32,922 nucleotides of DNA. It comes from Verrucomicrobiota bacterium (GTDB taxonomy: Bacteria > Verrucomicrobiota > Verrucomicrobiia > Chthoniobacterales > UBA10450). Positions 27,604-32,922 of the stretch are shown piece after piece. The DNA lies in the NCBI GenBank assembly GCA_005887825.1, contig VBQC01000177.1, forward strand, positions 1 through 32,922, given 5' to 3'. Made by a program: the position numbers and the translations under genes. Numbering within the stretch: position 1 is the first letter of the stretch; the number at the start of each line of letters is the position of its first letter. The notes under the pieces were generated by a model that did no database searches, had not been told where the DNA came from, and saw nothing but the letters and a program-made list of their open reading frames with translations.

Positions 27604-28953
27604 TTGAATCAATTTCGGCAAACGCCCCCACGTCAGGCAGAGGCTTTCGCAATCTATTTTTCCAACCCGTCTTTTCAGGCACTGAGTCCTGCCTTCAAGC
27701 GCAGACCCGTGGCATTACTTTGCCTGAAACCGCGCGCCATCAACGCCCTCAGTACCGCAGGCATTAGAACCATCGGGCAGTTGATAGACCGGGCTGAGCG
27801 CGGCATCGTATCGTTACGCGCTGCCGGCGTTCTGACGCGCAACGAGATCATCAGCGCCCTCGATGCTCTATCAAAGAGCATTCGGACCGACGATATCGAT
27901 TGGGTTGCTTACGCAAAGCACCGGGGATTTGTTATTCTTCCTGAAAAGCGGCGCGTGCATTGGTCGCCCCAAGCATTTCTGGAAGAACTGCCGCGCGTTG
28001 CCGCCGCGGTCGTAGGTTTGGAAGGCGGCGCAAAGGCCCTGGTAGTATTGCGCGAGCGATTGTTGTGTGCCGCCAGAAATGTCCTCACGCTAGAGAAAAC
28101 AGGAAGGCAGATTGGAACAACTCGAGAGTTCGTCAGGCAGCTGGAGAACGACATTACAGGAATGCTTCACGAAGTCTTTTGGCCCGACCAGCAGCTCTGG
28201 CACGGTGCAGGATCGCGGCGGCAGCCGTCCGATTATCGGCGCTGGGTCTGCCGCCGGAGCAGGTTCCAGTTGCGTCCGGAGTTTCTGCAACCGCTGCGGG
28301 AATTCGCCGCAGCACTCACATCTGAGGATAAGCGGCGTGCACTTTCTCCTCTCGATTGGGAACGCATTCTCAGAAAAGTCTGGGAAGTACGGCCCTATCA
28401 ATTGGAAGCGGCTGAAAACCTTATCCTTAATCTTCTTGGCTTGCGTCTGGCCAAACGGACAAAGACTATGTTCCTAGGAGCGCAAAAGAAGATCAACCGG
28501 CTTCTCGCTCACGACTATCCAGAAGGGCTTTCGCGGCGAGAACTTGCGACGATCCTCCGAAAGAAACTAGGCCCGATGGCGCCGACCATGGCTGAGTTGC
28601 CCGCGCTGGTTCGATTGGATCCTGCTCTAGAACTGTTCCACGGCCGCTATCGCTCCAGAGCGGGCGTTCTTTCACGGACCGCCGATCGATTCGAAAGAAT
28701 CCTCCGACGAGCGGGCAAGCCAATGCACTTTCGAAAGCTTGCTACCAGCCAGACTCTAGAAGGCGGAAGGACCACTGAACTGGCAGCCGTCGGCAAACTG
28801 TACAGGGACCCACGCTTTGTGCCGATTGCCAAGACTGGCCTTTGGGCAATGAAAGCTTGGAATTTGGACACTGGAAGTATCACGGAAATCGCAGCAGAAT
28901 TTTGGCGAAAAAACCACTGGACGAGGAAAAGCTCCCCCCGGCCATTGGCCTGA
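27604..28953 (+). CDS. Putative transcription-associated protein: alpha-CTD-like, sigma region 4-like HTH and C-terminal HARE-HTH-like segment
   Basis: LKPRAINALSTAGIRTIGQLIDRAERG..LTRNEIISALDAL (alpha-CTD-like); LRERLLCAARNVLTLEKTGRQIGTTREFVRQLENDI (sigma region 4-like); FERILRRAGKPMHFRKLA...DPRFVPIAKTGLWAMKAW. Start codon appears to be TTG at 27604. Confidence 0.72.
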   Translation: MNQFRQTPPRQAEAFAIYFSNPSFQALSPAFKRRPVALLCLKPRAINALSTAGIRTIGQLIDRAERGIVSLRAAGVLTRNEIISALDALSKSIRTDDIDWVAYAKHRGFVILPEKRRVHWSPQAFLEELPRVAAAVVGLEGGAKALVVLRERLLCAARNVLTLEKTGRQIGTTREFVRQLENDITGMLHEVFWPDQQLWHGAGSRRQPSDYRRWVCRRSRFQLRPEFLQPLREFAAALTSEDKRRALSPLDWERILRKVWEVRPYQLEAAENLILNLLGLRLAKRTKTMFLGAQKKINRLLAHDYPEGLSRRELATILRKKLGPMAPTMAELPALVRLDPALELFHGRYRSRAGVLSRTADRFERILRRAGKPMHFRKLATSQTLEGGRTTELAAVGKLYRDPRFVPIAKTGLWAMKAWNLDTGSITEIAAEFWRKNHWTRKSSPRPLA

Positions 28954-28966
28954 TCGGCTTTTGCCG

Positions 28967-29704
28967 CTAGCTGCCGCGAATTTTGTAGTTCAATCGCCGC
29001 GAGAGTAACCACCGCACGCCGAACATGTCGATGGTGGCGCGAAGGGCGCGATTGCCCAAGCCGTACTTACTTCGGCCGAAGCGACGCGGCCGATGATTTA
29101 CTGGAATTTCGACGAGCCGATACCCAGCACCCTTGATGAGTGCGGGAATGAAGCGGTGCATCCCTTTGAACGGAACCAGTGCGCTTACACATTCGCGCCG
29201 TATCGCTTTCAGTGTGCACCCTGTGTCGCGCACGCCATCTTTCGTGAAACGGCGGCGCACGGCGTTGGCGATCCAGCTCGTCAGCCGCTTCACTAGTGTG
29301 TCCTGGCGGTTAATCCGGTAGCCGCATACGAGATCGGCACCGCGCGCGATCTCCGCGAGAAGCCTCGGAATATCCGCGGGATCATTTTGCAAATCGCCAT
29401 CGATGAGGACCGCATTTGCGCCGCGCGCGGCTTGAAGTCCGGCATAAAGGGCGGCGCTTTGGCCCGTATTTTTTTCGAAACGAATCAGTCGAACATTGGG
29501 CGCAGTCTCAATCCGTTCGATTGTGCAATCGACCGATCCATCATCCACAAAAACGATTTCATAATCGAGTCCATCCAGCGCTGCGCGTAGTTCGGACTGT
29601 AAGATCGAGATGTTCTCTTCCTCGTTAAAAAGAGGCACTATCACGGAGACTGCCGGCGCGTTTGTCACCTCCGTCATAACGGGAGCGTGCGATAGTTTCG
29701 GCAA
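28967..29704 (-). CDS. GT2-family glycosyltransferase (DPM1/ArnC-like)
   Basis: VSVIVPLFNEEENI, EIVFVDDGSVDCT, LIDGDLQNDPADIPRLL, RDTGCTLKAIRRE. Confidence 0.9.
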   Translation of the reverse strand: MPKLSHAPVMTEVTNAPAVSVIVPLFNEEENISILQSELRAALDGLDYEIVFVDDGSVDCTIERIETAPNVRLIRFEKNTGQSAALYAGLQAARGANAVLIDGDLQNDPADIPRLLAEIARGADLVCGYRINRQDTLVKRLTSWIANAVRRRFTKDGVRDTGCTLKAIRRECVSALVPFKGMHRFIPALIKGAGYRLVEIPVNHRPRRFGRSKYGLGNRALRATIDMFGVRWLLSRRLNYKIRGS

Positions 29705-31251
29705 AGAAAGACCTGCCAGGTGCGCAGCACTTCGCCGTAACGCCGCACTTCAATGGTCCCAGCCAGTTCGGTCGCTTGAAAGGCAGCTCGAATATTGTGA
29801 GGCACGTTTTGTTTTTCCCCTTCCCGAATGAAGAGCGCATCGCGTCCAACAAAAGGATTGATGCCATTCTCCTCGGTGTAAACTTCGCCTTCTGGCCGTG
29901 GCGCGCCTAGTTTGAGTTCGACAAATTCATCGTAGCGCGGCCAGAAGGAGAACTGATTCACCAGATCCTGCGATTCGGTAATATAAACGGGCGGATGCCC
30001 CGGACCCTCTGGCCGTTTGTCGCGTAAATAAAATGAAATTTCCGACGCGCGATCGCGGGCATCCGCGATGAGAAACAGTTTCTCTCCCAGTTGCGCTTCG
30101 AGATCGGTGCGCATTTTTTCGACCGCGCCAGTCGCGCTTTTCCATCCGCGCATCCGGTCGCTCGGGTCGCTTCGCGGCAATTGGTAACCTGCCGTACGCA
30201 ACAAATCCGTATCCAGCGCGATTACGCTCATGACTAATCCGATAAGCAACGCCACGCCTGCGCAGAGCCGCAAGATGACGCTCGTTTCGAGCCGTTCCCA
30301 CCAAAAATAAATTGCCAGCAAGCCAAAGCCGAGGAAGGCGAGCGCGTCCCAATTTGGTGCAGCGCTCTTGTTGATCGACAAGAGGAAGTAAAAGAGGAAC
30401 ACCGGCAATCCAAACCACATCAGGAACAACACCTTGAATTGCTGATTCACACGTCGCCAGCTTCCAACGAGGCCCCAGGCCAACGCGAGAAAGAGAAATG
30501 GCGAGTAGGCCAGAAAATGTTCGCCGAGAAAGGAAAGAACCTCACCAGGATGGAAGCCAACCCCCTGCTCAACGCCTCCGCGCGAGCGGAGGTGCGCGAG
30601 CGTGACCCAGGCGTGCTCGTGGTTCCACATAATCGGCGGGACCGTGCAGAGCGCAAAGAAACCGAGCAATAAATATAAACCGGGTCGCGCAAATTCCCGC
30701 CTGAGCCGCGGCGCCAGTGCGAGTACCAACAAAATTGAGACGAGCTCCAGCGCGTTTGTGTATTTGGAGAGAAATCCAAGCCCAATCAGCAATCCAGTAA
30801 GCGGCCAATGCCACGAGAAACCCGGACTCTTTTCCACTGCAAGCCAGAATGTGAGCATCGCTGCCAGCCAGAAAAAAACCGATAGGGAATCAATCGTCAT
30901 CAGGAACGCGCCGATATTGAAGATCGGCGTGACGTTCAAGGCGATGGCTGCCCACAATCCGGCGGTGGCGCTGAACAGCCGGCGTGCGAAGTAAAACAGG
31001 AGCAGGCTCGTGCCCGCAGCGAGTATCGGACTAAAAAAGCGCACACCGAATTCATTCGCGCCGAAGACCGCGGTGCTGGCGCGCATGGCAAAAGCAATGC
31101 CCGGGCCTTTGCTGAAGTACGCCGGCGCCAGGCGCTGCGACCACATCCAGTAATGCGCCTCGTCAAATTCGAGATCGGTCGTCGCCAGCATCGACAGCCG
31201 AATCGCTGTTAGCGCAATGATGAAAAACCAGACCGCTCGGGTCGTGCTCAT
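29674..31251 (-). CDS. GT39/ArnT-like membrane glycosyltransferase
   Basis: DLEFDEAHYWMWSQRLAPAYFSKGPGIAFAMRAST; multiple TM segments; start trimmed to MSTTRAVWFF (ATG complement at 31249-31251). Confidence 0.87.
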   Translation of the reverse strand: MSTTRAVWFFIIALTAIRLSMLATTDLEFDEAHYWMWSQRLAPAYFSKGPGIAFAMRASTAVFGANEFGVRFFSPILAAGTSLLLFYFARRLFSATAGLWAAIALNVTPIFNIGAFLMTIDSLSVFFWLAAMLTFWLAVEKSPGFSWHWPLTGLLIGLGFLSKYTNALELVSILLVLALAPRLRREFARPGLYLLLGFFALCTVPPIMWNHEHAWVTLAHLRSRGGVEQGVGFHPGEVLSFLGEHFLAYSPFLFLALAWGLVGSWRRVNQQFKVLFLMWFGLPVFLFYFLLSINKSAAPNWDALAFLGFGLLAIYFWWERLETSVILRLCAGVALLIGLVMSVIALDTDLLRTAGYQLPRSDPSDRMRGWKSATGAVEKMRTDLEAQLGEKLFLIADARDRASEISFYLRDKRPEGPGHPPVYITESQDLVNQFSFWPRYDEFVELKLGAPRPEGEVYTEENGINPFVGRDALFIREGEKQNVPHNIRAAFQATELAGTIEVRRYGEVLRTWQVFLCRNYRTLPL

Positions 31252-31946
31252 CGAGAGTAGCGCGACCCTCCGGCTTGCAAGTTTGGAGATAGCAAGCTGG
31301 AAGCATGCCCTACAATTAAATTCGGATGGCGCGCGTAAAGATTCGGCGCCCATTTTCGTGCCACTGTCCTCCAAATCAGTTCGAACAATCCGAGCATGAG
31401 CAATGCTTCACCGGCGGCCAGGAACAGCGTCGCGATGATGTCGCTCGGCCAATGCGCACCGAGATAAATTCGCGAGTAACCGATGGCTGCGGCGATAATC
31501 CAGTAGAGGCAGCCACGCCGCCGATAAAACAGCGTGCAGTACACGGCGATTATCGTGTTGTTTGTCATGTGTCCCGATGGAAATGACGGTCCAGACCGGT
31601 TTCGATCGGTTTGGTCGGAAAAACGGATATTACGTTTCTTAAACAAGCTCATGAATTTCGGACGCCCCTTTTGCAATTCGACCATCCGCGCGCTTTCTAC
31701 CTGTTTGGGTCGATGACGATCAATCGCGGACTTTAATACACCGGTAAACAGTTCGGCGATCAGTAAAGACAAGGCTAAACATATAACGAACGCTCGGGCT
31801 TTGAATCCGCCAAAAAAGAGAGCGCCAAGTCCGATCGCAATAAGTAACGGTTTCCAAATCTCGCTATCGCTGAGCACAGCCATGAACAGGTCGAGCGCCG
31901 GACTCGTCCATTGTTCGTTGATGAGATGAAAGAGCGTTTGGTCCAC
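31248..31946 (-). CDS. PAP2-family phosphatase
   Basis: KSAIDRHRP, PSFPSGH, SRIYLGAHWPSD signature motifs; ATGA overlap with the GT39 start. Confidence 0.9.
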   Translation of the reverse strand: MDQTLFHLINEQWTSPALDLFMAVLSDSEIWKPLLIAIGLGALFFGGFKARAFVICLALSLLIAELFTGVLKSAIDRHRPKQVESARMVELQKGRPKFMSLFKKRNIRFSDQTDRNRSGPSFPSGHMTNNTIIAVYCTLFYRRRGCLYWIIAAAIGYSRIYLGAHWPSDIIATLFLAAGEALLMLGLFELIWRTVARKWAPNLYARHPNLIVGHASSLLSPNLQAGGSRYSR

Positions 31947-32004
31947 TGTCGTTCGCGCTCACCTTAAGAAGTTCCGCCAAATGGAGCAACGTTGAAACAG
32001 TGTC

Positions 32005-32028
32005 GTTAAAGCGTTAAAGCGTTAAAGT
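32005..32028. repeat. 8-bp tandem repeat gttaaagc x3
   Basis: gttaaagc gttaaagc gttaaagt running into the GTG start at 32027. Confidence 0.85.
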
Positions 32029-32743
32029 GATGAAGCGGTCATCTCTGTCGATTATTCGATTCTTGGTCGATTCAACGCTTCGACTCTTCATCGCTTCAAC
32101 GATCTTCCTGCCCCCGCTCACCCACGGCGAATCCCCGCCGTCCGCGCAGCAGATTCTGGCTTCCGTTCGAATGATCGAGGCGCGACAGCAAATCGATCTT
32201 CAGGGTCAGCTCCGCGAAAACGATGTCGTTGTTCCGTTTCGTCTTATACAAAACGGGCCGTTGATCCGGTATTCGTTCACTAACCCCGATGAAGTCTTGC
32301 AATTGCGCCTAGGCCAAAGCAGCTCACGGCTTGATCTGATTACGGATACGGGGACCCAGAAATTCGCCGCTTCGAAGCTCGAAGAAAAAATCCGGGGCAC
32401 CAGCGTGACCTACGCAGACCTCGCATTCAAATTTCTCTACTGGCAAACCGCACGCGTCCTGGGCGAAGAGAATGTCCGCACTCGCAATTGCTGGAAGCTG
32501 CAACTGCGCGCGCCCTCGCGCGAGTCGCAGTACTCCAATGTTCTCTTATGGATAGACAAGACGGGCGGCGCGCTCATGCGGATGGAAGGATATGACTGGA
32601 ACGCCCAACTGGCGAAGCGCTTCGAAGTCGTCTCGGCGCAAAAGATCGACAACCGCTGGTTCTTAAAACAAATGCGCGTCGACGAGTTACAGCCGGGCAC
32701 CAATCACGTGCAGTCGCGCACGTACCTGGAGATTAAGAAGTAA
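32027..32743 (+). CDS. Outer membrane lipoprotein-sorting protein-like (LolA-like)
   Basis: Signal-like N-terminus; WKLQLRAPSRESQYSNVLLWIDKTGGALMRMEGYDWNAQLAKRFEV..KIDNRWFLKQMRVDEL is typical of the LolA-like superfamily. Confidence 0.75.
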   Translation: MMKRSSLSIIRFLVDSTLRLFIASTIFLPPLTHGESPPSAQQILASVRMIEARQQIDLQGQLRENDVVVPFRLIQNGPLIRYSFTNPDEVLQLRLGQSSSRLDLITDTGTQKFAASKLEEKIRGTSVTYADLAFKFLYWQTARVLGEENVRTRNCWKLQLRAPSRESQYSNVLLWIDKTGGALMRMEGYDWNAQLAKRFEVVSAQKIDNRWFLKQMRVDELQPGTNHVQSRTYLEIKK

Positions 32744-32744
32744 C

Positions 32745-32848
32745 GTGGCACAGGCATCTGGCTGTAGGGTCGGCGGGCATCTTGCCTGCCGGCTAAACAA
32801 CAACCAGGCGAGACGCCCGGTTCCCCACAGGCTGGAAGTCTGTGCTAC
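32745..32848. repeat. Intergenic inverted-repeat element touching the tpiA stop codon
   Basis: gtggcacaggcatctggctgt and cacaggctggaagtctgtgctac form imperfect terminal inverted repeats; internal ggcgggcatcttgcctgccggc and caggcgagacgcccgg. Confidence 0.6.
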
Positions 32849-32922
32849 TCCTCCCGTGCAGCCTTCACAATTTGGGCGAAGCTGCGTGGGTCGAGGCTGG
32901 CGCCGCCGACGAGGGCGCCGTC
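32845..32922 (-). CDS. tpiA: Triosephosphate isomerase C-terminus, truncated by window edge
   Basis: Reverse complement translates DGALVGGASLDPRSFAQIVKAAREE*, the conserved TpiA C-terminal motif. Confidence 0.85.
   Translation of the reverse strand, partial: DGALVGGASLDPRSFAQIVKAAREE

Noticed and set aside
1-32922. CRISPR array, tRNA or rRNA genes
   Set aside because: Reading both strands by eye, I saw no regularly spaced direct repeats and no cloverleaf or rRNA-like segments; tRNAscan/Infernal were not available to confirm.

Overview
The window is a dense stretch of bacterial chromosome with about 27 credible protein-coding genes. Gene content and interspersed-repeat style suggest a Verrucomicrobiota-like genome; this is an inference with no marker phylogeny run. 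Most genes are housekeeping: partial galE, hisS, kbl, sufS-sufU, mobA/MOSC/fdhD with an OFA-type MFS transporter, a MidA-type methyltransferase, a class A PBP, glycosyltransferases, kdsD, efp, treY, argS, a PTS EIIA, a PAP2/GT39/GT2 operon, a LolA-like protein and the 3' end of tpiA. I found no tRNA, rRNA, CRISPR array, IS transposase or prophage. The strongest unusual signals are: (1) a class A PBP whose GT51 domain looks intact but whose transpeptidase motifs SxxK and SxN are replaced (TAML and SKD) while KTGT is kept; (2) a 449-aa protein that appears to join an RNA polymerase alpha-CTD-like domain, a sigma region-4-like HTH and a C-terminal HARE-HTH-like segment; (3) a perfect 28-bp palindrome inside the MidA-family CDS that encodes the same peptide on both strands; (4) several non-autonomous inverted-repeat elements that supply gene ends or spurious N-termini; (5) a 3D-domain lipoprotein with a roughly 70-aa insertion that shares a linker motif with the PBP tail; (6) an EF-P whose modification-loop tip is Asn instead of Lys/Arg.
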